Below are positions 25,094-33,595 of a stretch of 64,000 bases of DNA, one piece after another. A program made the translations under genes and the position numbers. The notes under the pieces were generated by a model. The model had not been told where the DNA came from. It saw only the letters and a list, made by a program, of their open reading frames with translations, and did not search any database. Each line of letters starts with the position of its first letter. Within the stretch, counting starts at the first letter, position 1. The DNA is taken from the NCBI GenBank assembly GCA_964610155.1, contig CAZSUY010000008.1, forward strand, positions 49,999 to 113,998, read 5' to 3'. The DNA comes from JAFGBM01 sp964610155. Its GTDB lineage: Bacteria; Actinomycetota; Actinomycetes; Actinomycetales; Demequinaceae.

Positions 25094-26692
25094 ATGAGTG
25101 GGTTTCTTGCGAGGTTAAGGATTTCTTCACGGAGCGATGAGGGGAGTGCGCTTGTCGCGGCGATCGGGGTGGCCATGATTGGGTTCATGCTGTCGGTTGT
25201 CGTTGTGGGAGTGGCGATTGCTACCGCCCGGGATTCCGGACGGGACAGAGTGCGGACAATCGAGATCCATGCCGCCGAGTCGGTTCTCGATGAGGCTATT
25301 CTCGGTCTCGAAGAGGGATCCCCATGCACTTTCAGCCCAGAGGTTGTCGGGGGAGGCGCGACCTCCATCGACGTAGCCGTTGACGTCGACTATTTCGATG
25401 ATGCGGGAAGCCCGCTGACGACATGCGCGGGCGGGCAAATTGTCGGAACTCCCGCGAAGGCCATCCTGACGGCCACCGGAACATCGCAACAGGAAATGGT
25501 CGGAATCGAGCCATCGAGGAGCATCCTGGCCGAGGTTCGAATTACGCCCATCGAGACTGAGGAGGCAGGGTCTGCCATCTTCTCCGCAGGGGCATTCTCG
25601 ACCGGCGCCGGTTTCTCGATGTCGGCCCTCAACCCAAGCGATCACGCACGAGTGTGGATCGACTCGGGTAACTGGACGTGTAGCACGAGCGTTACGATCG
25701 ACGGCGACCTCGTCGTTCCGAGCGGCAAGGTCAACTTTCAGAACGGATCGTGCATGGCCACCGGGGACGTGTGGGCCAAGACGGGCTTCTACTCGTGCTG
25801 CCCGCCGTCAGGGACGTTCACCATCGGCGGGAACCTGACGGTATACAGCGGAAACCTCACTATCGATAACCCCCAGAAGTTCGGAGGCAACGTATCCATC
25901 GGAGGGACCATCTCGACGGGAGGACATTGGAACAACACGACAGTCGCGGGCACGGTTTGCTCGAACAACGTCGGCTCGCCGTGCGGAGAATTGGAGAACT
26001 ACCTGCCGGTGGGTCTGCCGGAGATCGACTACGTTCCGTCGGACTGGACGGGATTTGTCGTCAAGCAGCCAGCCGACTTTGCCACCTTGGTTAAGACGGC
26101 ATGGGGTATCGCCCCCGGGAGTTGGCAGGAGAGTTCGATTGATGGGCAGCCGTGCTCGCCGCCGGGATGGATGTCGAGCAACCCGATCAACCTGACCTCG
26201 ACGGAGACCATATACAACATGACGAGTTGCACATTCGGTTCGGGGTCGGGCGGGGGGCTGCTCACCTTGAAGGTCTACGCGGACACGGTCTTCTTCTCGA
26301 AGAGCTTCTCCGCGCCGAACGGGTTGAAGATCCAGTCGGGCGACGGGCAGCCTCACACGATCTACTTCATCGTGCCCGAAGGTGGAACCGCGAATAACGG
26401 CATCGCGGAGTCGTCGTGCCGTGGCTCGTACTGCCCGGGCAACATCGGGTTTACGAGCGGGGGGATCCAGGTCCAGGAGCCGATGTCGATCTTCTTGTAT
26501 ACCCCGGCGCAGTTGCAGTTCCCGAACACCTCGAACACGCGTGGCCAGATGTATGCGGGTACGGTAACGGTCGGGGCGGGGAGCGGCGTGTTCAAGTACG
26601 AATCGGTCGCACTTCCTGGAGGGTATCTCACGTCGTCAGAGAGTTCTTCGGAAGGGAGCACCATCGAGATCATCAGCAAGCGCGAGCAGTAG
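25094..26692 (+). CDS. PilX/GspK-like pilin with large beta-rich domain, possible tip adhesin
   Basis: 532 aa. The head DEGSALVAAIGVAMIGFML resembles PilX N-terminal segments: Gly17 precedes Ser18, and residue +5 is Ala, not Glu. Lack of Glu5 is known for GspK-type pseudopilins that sit at the filament tip. The large body is Gly/Ser/Thr/Asn-rich. Residues about 205-320 hold short repeated strands (VTIDGDLVVPSG, FTIGGNLTVYSG, GGNVSIGGTIS) that look like a beta-solenoid, as in bactofilin-like or autotransporter passengers. Many paired Cys (YSCCPPSG, SSCRGSYCPG) suggest an extracellular fold. SD AAAGGAG lies 5 nt before the ATG. Tip adhesin is an inference from position and shape; no PilY1 gene is present. 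Confidence 0.8.
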   Translation: MSGFLARLRISSRSDEGSALVAAIGVAMIGFMLSVVVVGVAIATARDSGRDRVRTIEIHAAESVLDEAILGLEEGSPCTFSPEVVGGGATSIDVAVDVDYFDDAGSPLTTCAGGQIVGTPAKAILTATGTSQQEMVGIEPSRSILAEVRITPIETEEAGSAIFSAGAFSTGAGFSMSALNPSDHARVWIDSGNWTCSTSVTIDGDLVVPSGKVNFQNGSCMATGDVWAKTGFYSCCPPSGTFTIGGNLTVYSGNLTIDNPQKFGGNVSIGGTISTGGHWNNTTVAGTVCSNNVGSPCGELENYLPVGLPEIDYVPSDWTGFVVKQPADFATLVKTAWGIAPGSWQESSIDGQPCSPPGWMSSNPINLTSTETIYNMTSCTFGSGSGGGLLTLKVYADTVFFSKSFSAPNGLKIQSGDGQPHTIYFIVPEGGTANNGIAESSCRGSYCPGNIGFTSGGIQVQEPMSIFLYTPAQLQFPNTSNTRGQMYAGTVTVGAGSGVFKYESVALPGGYLTSSESSSEGSTIEIISKREQ

Positions 26693-27481
26693 GTGGACCG
26701 AGGTCAACTGGCGATCCTCGCCGGTTGCGTTGGGTTGGTGTTCGGGTCGTTCGCCAACGTCCTGATAGCGCGGATCCCGGTAGGGATGAGTTGGGTTCGG
26801 GGTTCGAGTCGTTGTCCGCGCTGTGGCCATGATCTTGCTTGGTACGACAACGTTCCCGTGCTCTCTTGGCTGTGGTTGCGAAGACGGTGTCGCTATTGCC
26901 GGGGGCCGATCTCGGCGCGCTACCCCCTCGTCGAGATTCTCACGGCATTAGTCTTTGCGGTTGTCGTCGCCGAGCACAGCGTTCGGTTCATATCTGTCGG
27001 GTTGGGGCACCTTGCCGTTGTCTCGGTCGCCCTCGTTTTCATCGATATTGATGTCGGCCGCCTGCCGAATGCGCTGGTGATGCCTTCCTACCCGGTTGTG
27101 GCAGCCCTGCTCGCGGCCGATGCCGCCTTAGAGGGTGACTGGTGGAATTTGGCGCGGGCTGGGATCGGCCTTCTTGCCCTCGGGGGATTCTACGGGCTCC
27201 TGTGGTTTGCCTATCCCGCTGGTCTGGGTTTCGGCGACGTCCGGACTGCCGGACTGCTTGGGTTGACAGCAGGGTACCTCGGTTGGGCCAGCCTCGCCGT
27301 CGGAGCAATCGTCGGGCCGCTGATCGGAGGAGTGATTGTGATCGTCGGCTTGGCGTCGGGGAGGCTTCATCGGAAGTCGAGGATCCCCTATGGTCCGGCA
27401 CTCATCGGCGGGGCCTGGGTGGGGTTCCTGGCGGGGGAGGCCATCGCTAGCGGTTATCTCAGCTTGCTGGGATCGGGCTAA
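26693..27481 (+). CDS. pilD: prepilin peptidase / N-methyltransferase PilD
   Basis: Membrane aspartyl protease that cuts prepilins after the leader Gly and methylates the new N-terminus, 262 aa. The N-terminal cytoplasmic methylase domain has both CxxC pairs (CPRCGHDL near residue 41, CRYCRG near 66). The two catalytic Asp are in FIDIDVGRLPN (near 115) and GFGDVRTAGLLG (near 180). Seven to eight hydrophobic segments. The GTG start immediately follows the TAG of the minor pilin gene, with no base between. Mycobacteria keep a prepilin-peptidase-like gene (Rv2551c) at the matching place beside aroE, as I recall, so the cluster position may be ancestral. Confidence 0.94.
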   Translation: MDRGQLAILAGCVGLVFGSFANVLIARIPVGMSWVRGSSRCPRCGHDLAWYDNVPVLSWLWLRRRCRYCRGPISARYPLVEILTALVFAVVVAEHSVRFISVGLGHLAVVSVALVFIDIDVGRLPNALVMPSYPVVAALLAADAALEGDWWNLARAGIGLLALGGFYGLLWFAYPAGLGFGDVRTAGLLGLTAGYLGWASLAVGAIVGPLIGGVIVIVGLASGRLHRKSRIPYGPALIGGAWVGFLAGEAIASGYLSLLGSG

Positions 27482-27503
27482 GGACAACACGAGAGCGTGC
27501 CGA

Positions 27504-27509
27504 TAGTCT
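27504..27509 (+). promoter_or_regulatory. -10 box TAGTCT before pilM
   Basis: TAGTCT matches the TAGnnT pattern of this window. A start near 27516 would give a 21-nt leader with SD AAGGGAGAG before GTG 27537, making pilMNO a separate unit. Confidence 0.4.
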
Positions 27510-27536
27510 TGGGGTAGGAATCCTGAAGGGAGAGGT

Positions 27537-28601
27537 GTGGCTGTTTCGGCGATTGGGCTTGATATCGGCACCACTTGTGTGCGTGCTGTGGAAGTGGATA
27601 CTGCCAGCGGTGGATCGTCTAAGGGCAGCGGTGGGGCCCTGATGAGGTATGCGGAGTTGCCGCTTCCTTCTGGAGCAGTCGGGGATGGGGAGATTCACGA
27701 AGTTGCCACGGTGGCATCGGTCCTCAAGCGCCTGTGGGGAAAGGGGCGGTTCTCCACCCGACAAGTGATTTCGGGCGTGGGGAGCCAGCGTGTCGTTGTG
27801 CGGGAGATGGATTTGCCATCGCTTCCCATGGCGCAGCTTCGGCAGTCGCTCCCTTTTCAAGTCGGGGAGATGCTTCCGATGGCCGCCGATGAGGCGCTTC
27901 TCGACTTCTATCCAACAGCCGAGATTGACGGCGACAACGGCAAGTTGCTCAGGGGAATTATGGTGGCAGCTTCGAAGACGACCGTTCAGAACCAGGTCAT
28001 GGCAATCGAGTCGGCAGGCCTCCGCCCGGTCATGGTCGACCTCAACGCCTTCGCCCTTCTTAGGGCACAGTCTGTGAGCGATTGGGGCAACCAAACGGTC
28101 GCTTTCATGGACGTAGGGGCACGCACGACCAACATTGTTGTTGCCGAAGGCGGTGTTCCTCGATTCGTTCGGACACTCCCTGCGGGCGGCCAGGACGCTA
28201 CCGATGCAGTTTCAAGCGCGATGAAGGTCTCCATCCAGGATGCTGAACGCATGAAGAAGGAGATCGGCGTGGGCTTCGCCGTCCCGGAACAACTTAGACT
28301 TGGGTCTGACGCTCTCATGACTATGACCAAAGCCTTCGTTGAGTCTGTCCGGAATACCTTCGTCTTCTATTCGCAGAACAACCCGTCCGGTCCGATCCAG
28401 CATGTGGTCCTTACCGGAGGGGGGGCCCATATGCCGGGGTTGGGACAGTACTTGGCAAGCGCGATGCGTCTTCCCGTAAGCTTCGGTGACGGACTCGCCC
28501 GGGTGAAGGTCAACAAGCGACTCAGGACGACAACCCTCGATGGTCGAGAGTCCCTTGTGGCCATTTGCGTGGGTCTGTCTTTGGGTAAGGCGGGGGTATG
28601 A
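27537..28601 (+). CDS. pilM: type IV pilus assembly protein PilM
   Basis: Actin-like cytoplasmic ATP-binding protein that binds the PilN cytoplasmic tail and links it to the motor, 354 aa, normal length. FtsA/actin-type motifs: phosphate 1 IGLDIGTTCVRAVEV at the start, phosphate 2 AFMDVGARTTNIVV near residue 185, and adenosine motif VVLTGGGAHMPGLG near 290. GTG 27537 with SD AAGGGAGAG. It has an ATGA overlap with pilN. A short insertion TASGGSSKGSGGA near the N-terminus is unusual. Confidence 0.94.
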   Translation: MAVSAIGLDIGTTCVRAVEVDTASGGSSKGSGGALMRYAELPLPSGAVGDGEIHEVATVASVLKRLWGKGRFSTRQVISGVGSQRVVVREMDLPSLPMAQLRQSLPFQVGEMLPMAADEALLDFYPTAEIDGDNGKLLRGIMVAASKTTVQNQVMAIESAGLRPVMVDLNAFALLRAQSVSDWGNQTVAFMDVGARTTNIVVAEGGVPRFVRTLPAGGQDATDAVSSAMKVSIQDAERMKKEIGVGFAVPEQLRLGSDALMTMTKAFVESVRNTFVFYSQNNPSGPIQHVVLTGGGAHMPGLGQYLASAMRLPVSFGDGLARVKVNKRLRTTTLDGRESLVAICVGLSLGKAGV

Positions 28602-29938
28602 ACCCGGTCCCATCATCGATTCGGGCTCCGAACGAGCCTCAGGTCAACCTCCTGCCATCGGAGGTGGAAGCTCGCCGGGTTCGGGGACGGCAAAGAGGCT
28701 TTCTCGTGATGCTTTTCGTCGCTTTCCTAATAGCACTTGGATTCGGCGTGTACTGGACGTATGCACAAGAATCTGAGGCCAAGAGAGAACTTCAAATTGC
28801 CGTCGACGATGGGGCAGAACTTCAAGCACAGATTGACTCCCTCCAGTATGTCGTGGACACGGAGACAGAACTTGAGGGGGTCCGGAGTGCTCGGACTTAT
28901 GTCGGAGCCACGGAGCTAGATTTTTTCAGGGTATTGGACGACATTTTCACCGCTCTGCCCGCTGGGGTGAGCCTTGAGGAAATGTCATGGAGTCCGGTGA
29001 CTGTGATGACCTCGATTCCTGTGTTGGAGGATCCCCTCGCCCAACCGGATATCGGATCGGTCACCATCAAGGGACAGATGCTGAAGTATGTTACAGCGGC
29101 GGACCTCGAAGAAGCATTCGAGAGCGTCCCTGGCATCGAACGGACTAGCATCACGACCGTCCAGCGTGAGGAATCGGACGGCCGGGCGTACTACACCTAC
29201 GAAGGAACGGCTCGCCTTACCGCTTTGGCCTTCTCAGCGCGATTCAGCGCCGCCTGGATCGAGCAGGATACCCAGAGTAGGGCTAGCCAGGTGATTAGCG
29301 ACCGCCTTGCCGCAGCTGAACAGTTTCACGAGGCGGAGGAGGAGGCTTACTCTGCAGGCTTGATCGATATCACTACTTTCCAGGAGGCTGGGAAGTCTCT
29401 AGAGCAAGCCCAATCGGACGACAGCCAGGTTCTGGCGTTGATCGAGTTGATCATCCAGGCCGAGGTCGAGGTAGCGTTGCAGCAGGAGGCGGTCGCGTAC
29501 GGCGACGAGGGGGCGGAGGGAGCTTTGACAGCTGCGGAGCAGAATCTCGACACACTTGAATCCATTTTCAACCCGTTGGCACAAGCCATCCTCGCCTGGG
29601 ATGAGGAGGCTGACGATCTGGCGCTTGTGGAGGCGCGCATTGAGGCCGCAGAGGATTACTTGGCTTTTTGCGAGGAGCGTGTCGACTTGGCTGGTGCTGC
29701 GGTGACTGCTGGAGAGGCTGGGGCCGATGAAGCACTGACCTGGGCTGAGACCTGGAGTCGTAGGGCAAAGCGAGGTCTTGAGATGGAACAGTCCTTCCTG
29801 ACGGCTGCGACGGAAGCCGAAGCTAGGACGAGAACGGTACTTGATGAAGCTTTGGCCGCTGTCGAGCTTTTTGCCCCGGTTGAGGAATCGACGGAGAGCG
29901 ACGTACCTGTGAACGGGGAGGATGGTGAGGAGTCGTGA
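28598..29938 (+). CDS. pilN: PilN with long C-terminal acidic helical extension
   Basis: Inner-membrane assembly protein, 446 aa, about twice the usual 180-220. The PilN part is about residues 1-210: the PilM-binding head NEPQVNLLPSE, one TM helix (34-53), a coiled coil, then a ferredoxin-like domain (PAGVSLEEMSWSPV, VTIKGQMLKYVTA). Residues about 211-446 are an Ala/Glu-rich helical extension with an acidic tail (ESDVPVNGEDGEES). Within it GDEGAEGALTAAE (from 302) recurs as GEAGADEALTWAE (from 372), so it contains a roughly 70-residue repeat. Since PilN is anchored by its N-terminus, this extension would lie outside the membrane. It overlaps both neighbours by 4 bp. Confidence 0.88.
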   Translation: MNPVPSSIRAPNEPQVNLLPSEVEARRVRGRQRGFLVMLFVAFLIALGFGVYWTYAQESEAKRELQIAVDDGAELQAQIDSLQYVVDTETELEGVRSARTYVGATELDFFRVLDDIFTALPAGVSLEEMSWSPVTVMTSIPVLEDPLAQPDIGSVTIKGQMLKYVTAADLEEAFESVPGIERTSITTVQREESDGRAYYTYEGTARLTALAFSARFSAAWIEQDTQSRASQVISDRLAAAEQFHEAEEEAYSAGLIDITTFQEAGKSLEQAQSDDSQVLALIELIIQAEVEVALQQEAVAYGDEGAEGALTAAEQNLDTLESIFNPLAQAILAWDEEADDLALVEARIEAAEDYLAFCEERVDLAGAAVTAGEAGADEALTWAETWSRRAKRGLEMEQSFLTAATEAEARTRTVLDEALAAVELFAPVEESTESDVPVNGEDGEES

Positions 29939-30669
29939 AGGACGCGGGAGATCGGACTCTGACGCTCGGGGTGATTCTGGCCGGGTTGATCATCGCGGCT
30001 CTGACCTGGTTTTTGGCCATTAACCCCAAACTGTCTTCGGCCCAGAGCGCGAGAGACGAGGCGATTGCGCAACTGGACCAGAACTTTCGACTTCAACAGG
30101 AACTTGACAAACGAACGTTGGATGCCGAGTCCATGCCAGACTTCATCCGCGAGATCCAATACATCCGCGATCTGCTTCCACCCGCAGAAGATGTCACCGA
30201 GATTCGCCGACTGGTGAACGAGATCGCGTCGGATGCGGGGCTCTTGGTCCAGGAGGATCGTGTTGTTCCGGCAGAGCCGATTCTGGGCGGCCTGTCTCTG
30301 GCGGCCGTCATGGATGTGGTGGGGCTGACTTCCGAGATCGAAGGATTGACCTTTTCCGCTCTCTCGGGCGTCCAATACAGCCTTGATATCGAAGGTCCGG
30401 TGGACAAGGTTATCCAGGTCGTCGAGGCCCTAAGTGCGAGCGACCACCGGTTTGTATTGGTCACTTCCCTCACTATTATTCCGAGCGACTCTGATAATCC
30501 GGGTGCCGTCTGGGCTACGATCGGGATTATCTTCTTCACGCTCGACAGCGGCAACCCCGACATTACGATTCGCCCACCTGAGCGAGCTTGGCCGGGCACC
30601 GAAGAAGGAGAACCCGCAGAGAGCATTAACAATGTCTTCGAACCCATCGTGGAGCCTCGGCCAGGATAA
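29935..30669 (+). CDS. pilO: type IV pilus assembly protein PilO
   Basis: Partner of PilN in the membrane assembly complex, 244 aa. One TM helix (about 10-28, LGVILAGLIIAALTWFLAI), a periplasm-side coiled coil with QLDQNFRLQQELDKRT, then a ferredoxin-like domain (about 90-205; VQYSLDIEGPVDKVIQVVEAL, FVLVTSLTI). A Pro/Glu-rich tail follows. GTG start in a GTGA overlap with pilN. No pilP or secretin gene follows, as expected for a cell without an outer membrane. Last gene of the pilus block. Confidence 0.9.
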   Translation: MKDAGDRTLTLGVILAGLIIAALTWFLAINPKLSSAQSARDEAIAQLDQNFRLQQELDKRTLDAESMPDFIREIQYIRDLLPPAEDVTEIRRLVNEIASDAGLLVQEDRVVPAEPILGGLSLAAVMDVVGLTSEIEGLTFSALSGVQYSLDIEGPVDKVIQVVEALSASDHRFVLVTSLTIIPSDSDNPGAVWATIGIIFFTLDSGNPDITIRPPERAWPGTEEGEPAESINNVFEPIVEPRPG

Positions 30670-30708
30670 AAGGCGTTGAGCGTAACTCATCGGAGACTCA
30701 ACCCGTGA

Positions 30709-30714
30709 AACAAT
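30709..30714 (+). promoter_or_regulatory. possible variant -10 AACAAT before aroC
   Basis: AACAAT with a 7-nt gap to ATG 30722 matches the hexamer 6 nt before hisS. If it works, the aroC message is leaderless. Weak evidence from two cases. Confidence 0.28.
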
Positions 30715-30721
30715 GGGCACC

Positions 30722-31909
30722 ATGCTCAGATGGCTGACCGCCGGTGAATCGCATGGCCCCGCCCTCGTAGGGATTCTGGAGGGCGTGCCCGCTGGGGTCG
30801 AGGTGACATCCGATCGGATCCGGGCGGGACTCGCCAGGCGTCGCCTTGGGCACGGACGTGGCTCTCGCATGGCCTTCGAGCAGGACGAGGTCCGAATCGT
30901 CGGCGGAATTCGCCACGGGCTCACTCAGGGTGGGCCGATCGCCATCGAGATCGCGAACTCCGAATGGCCCAAATGGGAGACGGCCATGGCGGCCGATCCC
31001 ATTGGCACCGAAGCCGACAAAGGCGCGAGAGGCGAGTCCCTGACTAGGCCGCGCCCGGGCCATGCCGATCTCGTTGGAATGACCAAGTACGGATTCGACG
31101 ACGCTCGCCCGATACTCGAGAGGGCCTCGGCCCGCGAGACGGCCACACGCGTGGCGCTCGGCGTCGTGGCCGAGGAATTCCTTCGGCAGGCAGGAGGCAT
31201 CGATCTCGTGGCGCACGTCGTTGCCATCGGATCGGTATCCGTACCTGACGACTCCCGATTGCCCGAGGCTGCCGACACCGCGGCGCTTGACGCTAGCCCG
31301 GTTCGTTGTCTCGATGATTCCGTTTCCGCCCAAATGGTGGCCGAGATCGACGAGTGCCAGAAAGAAGGGGACACCCTCGGTGGGGTAATCGAGGTCATTG
31401 TCTATGACGTCCCCGTCGGGCTCGGCTCCCACGTTCATTGGGACAGGAGGCTTGACGCGCGAATTGCCGGAGCGCTGATGAGCATTCAGGCGATCAAGGG
31501 GGTTGAGGTTGGAGACGGGTTCAGGACCGCCTCGCGGAGAGGCTCCCAGGCCCACGACGAGATCGGATACGGTCCGGACGGTGCGGTGAATCGACGAACG
31601 AATCGAGCCGGTGGGATCGAGGGTGGCATATCGAACGGGCAGCCGCTGCGGGTCAGGGTGGCGATGAAGCCCATCAGCTCGATCCCACAAGCCCTTGACA
31701 CCATCGATACCACCAATGGGGAACCAGCGAAGGCCATTCACCAGAGGAGCGACGTCTGCGCCGTCCCGGCAGCGGCCGTCGTTAGTCAGGCGATGGTGGC
31801 TCTGGTACTAGCCGAGGCCTTGCTGGAGAAGGTCGGGGGTGACTCGCTCGCCGAGGTCAGACGGAACCTTGAGTCCTACCTCAAGGCGATTCCCAAGAAC
31901 CTCCGATAG
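30722..31909 (+). CDS. aroC: chorismate synthase
   Basis: Last step of the shikimate pathway: converts EPSP to chorismate with reduced FMN (cytoplasm), 395 aa. Family blocks: LTAGESHGPALVGILEG at the start, RRRLGHGRGSRM, GGIRHGLTQGGPIAIEI, RPRPGHADLVGMTKYGFDDARPI, SRRGSQAHDE and GGIEGGISNGQPL. ATG 30722 matches the family start MLRWLTAGESHG; ATG 30713 would add three residues. aroK follows with no gap. Confidence 0.97.
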   Translation: MLRWLTAGESHGPALVGILEGVPAGVEVTSDRIRAGLARRRLGHGRGSRMAFEQDEVRIVGGIRHGLTQGGPIAIEIANSEWPKWETAMAADPIGTEADKGARGESLTRPRPGHADLVGMTKYGFDDARPILERASARETATRVALGVVAEEFLRQAGGIDLVAHVVAIGSVSVPDDSRLPEAADTAALDASPVRCLDDSVSAQMVAEIDECQKEGDTLGGVIEVIVYDVPVGLGSHVHWDRRLDARIAGALMSIQAIKGVEVGDGFRTASRRGSQAHDEIGYGPDGAVNRRTNRAGGIEGGISNGQPLRVRVAMKPISSIPQALDTIDTTNGEPAKAIHQRSDVCAVPAAAVVSQAMVALVLAEALLEKVGGDSLAEVRRNLESYLKAIPKNLR

Positions 31910-32434
31910 ATGGCCATGCCAAGAGCGGTCCTGATCGGACCCCCCGGTTCGGGAAAGAGCACGGTTGCGGAAGTACTTGCTGCCACCTGGGGGGTGACGG
32001 CACGCGACACCGATGAGGATATCGTGGCCTCCGATGGCAGGGACATACCAACGATCTTCGTCGAAGATGGGGAGGAAGCCTTTCGTGTCCTGGAAAGGGC
32101 GGCCGTCGCGGCCGCCCTCGATCGGCATGATGGGATCCTTGCCCTTGGTGGGGGAGCCGTGCTCGACCCCGCAACTCAGGCGGACTTGAAGCGATACACA
32201 GAGTCCGGAGGGGTGGTGGTCTACCTATCGGTGGGGGCGTCCGCGGCCGCCGGGAGGGTGGGGCTTGGCGGGACTCGCCCCTTGCTTTCAGGAGATGTTG
32301 ACCGACGATGGGCGGCCTTGATGAACGAGAGGCGAGACACCTACGAGCGACTCGCGACGATGACATTCCAAACGGACGACGCATCCCCGAAAGAGGTGGC
32401 GCGGGCGATCGCGGAAGCCATGATGGTGGATTGA
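31910..32434 (+). CDS. aroK: shikimate kinase
   Basis: Phosphorylates shikimate with ATP (cytoplasm), 174 aa. Walker A GPPGSGKSTV near residues 10-18, the shikimate-binding DTDEDIVASDGRDIPTIF, LALGGGAVLDPAT and the lid region GTRPLL. The ATG immediately follows the aroC stop; ATG 31916 is an equally possible start two codons on. Lies in aroC-aroK-aroB-aroQ, the mycobacterial order. Confidence 0.95.
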   Translation: MAMPRAVLIGPPGSGKSTVAEVLAATWGVTARDTDEDIVASDGRDIPTIFVEDGEEAFRVLERAAVAAALDRHDGILALGGGAVLDPATQADLKRYTESGGVVVYLSVGASAAAGRVGLGGTRPLLSGDVDRRWAALMNERRDTYERLATMTFQTDDASPKEVARAIAEAMMVD

Positions 32435-32466
32435 GTGGTGGAATGGGTGGCGGAACGGGTGGTGAA

Positions 32467-33558
32467 ATGAGCGAGACGGTGATCCGGGTCGAGGGGATGC
32501 GGCCTTATAACGTCACGATTGGCCGGGGAGTATCCTCCCTGGTCGCTGGTGCCGTCCCCGAGAGGGCAGAACGGGTCCTCCTGGTCCATTCCGCCCCGCT
32601 AAACGATCCGGCGGTTCGGCTCCGGGCAGAGATAGAGGGAACCGGTCGCTCGGTACTGATGGCCGAGGTTCCCGACGCCGAGGCTGGCAAGACCTCCGAG
32701 GTTCTCGCAGGCTGCTGGTCCTCGCTGGGTAAGGCGGGATTCACCCGCTCCGACGCCGTCGTCGGGCTCGGGGGAGGGGCCATCACCGACCTTGCTGGGT
32801 TTGTCGCGGCATCGTGGCTGCGTGGGGTGCCGGTGGTTCAGGTGCCCACGACCTTGTTGGGGATGGTTGACGCCGCCATCGGGGGGAAGACCGGCATCAA
32901 CACCGCCGAGGGCAAGAACCTGGTGGGGGCGTTTCATGTCCCCTCCTCGGTCTGGTGCGACACCGAGAGGCTTCGCACCCTTCCTCGTGATGAATTGGTC
33001 GCAGGACTTGCGGAGGTGGTCAAAGCGGGATTCATACGGGACCAATCCATTCTCGAAATCGTCGAGGACAAAACAGCCTCACTGGATGAAACTTTTGACT
33101 TCGACGCCGCCCTGCCCGTCCTTGAGGACCTCATAGCTCGGGCTGTCCAGGTGAAGGCAGATGTGGTCGGCGTGGACCCTACGGAGGTCTTCCTCAGAGA
33201 GATCCTCAACTATGGGCACACCTTCGGCCACGCGATCGAACAGGTGGAGGGCTATTCCTGGCGCCACGGGGCCGCGGTCTCGGTCGGGATGGTGTATGCG
33301 GCGGAACTGTCCAGGCTCACCGGCGGCCTTTCGGAGGCGGAGGTCAAGCGGCACCGGGCGATCCTCGGTGGGCTCGGGCTTCCGATCACCTACCCTGCCG
33401 GGCGATGGGAGGCGCTCCTTGATGCGATGCAGCGAGACAAGAAGACCAGGGGGAGCCTCCTTCGATTCGTGGTCCTAGAGGGCATAGGTAACCCCGTAAG
33501 GATCGAGGGTCCCGATGCGGGGCTTCTCAAGGGCGCCTACGACGCGATCAGCGAGTAA
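32467..33558 (+). CDS. aroB: 3-dehydroquinate synthase
   Basis: Second step of the shikimate pathway: cyclises DAHP to 3-dehydroquinate using NAD and zinc, 363 aa. Blocks: VVGLGGGAITDLAGFVAASW, VPTTLLGMVDAAIGGKTGIN, GLAEVVKAGFI and the zinc ligands in LNYGHTFGHAIE. ATG 32467 (MSETVIRVEG) is the best start. The 33 bp before it is a GGTGG-rich low-complexity run that also offers in-frame ATG 32443. Confidence 0.96.
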   Translation: MSETVIRVEGMRPYNVTIGRGVSSLVAGAVPERAERVLLVHSAPLNDPAVRLRAEIEGTGRSVLMAEVPDAEAGKTSEVLAGCWSSLGKAGFTRSDAVVGLGGGAITDLAGFVAASWLRGVPVVQVPTTLLGMVDAAIGGKTGINTAEGKNLVGAFHVPSSVWCDTERLRTLPRDELVAGLAEVVKAGFIRDQSILEIVEDKTASLDETFDFDAALPVLEDLIARAVQVKADVVGVDPTEVFLREILNYGHTFGHAIEQVEGYSWRHGAAVSVGMVYAAELSRLTGGLSEAEVKRHRAILGGLGLPITYPAGRWEALLDAMQRDKKTRGSLLRFVVLEGIGNPVRIEGPDAGLLKGAYDAISE

Positions 33559-33583
33559 CCCCAGGAAACCGAATCCGGGCGGC

Positions 33584-33589
33584 TAGGCT
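33584..33589 (+). promoter_or_regulatory. leaderless-type -10 TAGGCT (N6) ATG for aroQ
   Basis: TAGGCT, six bases, then the aroQ ATG at 33596. No SD lies between. Confidence 0.55.
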
Positions 33590-33595
33590 GGGTTC

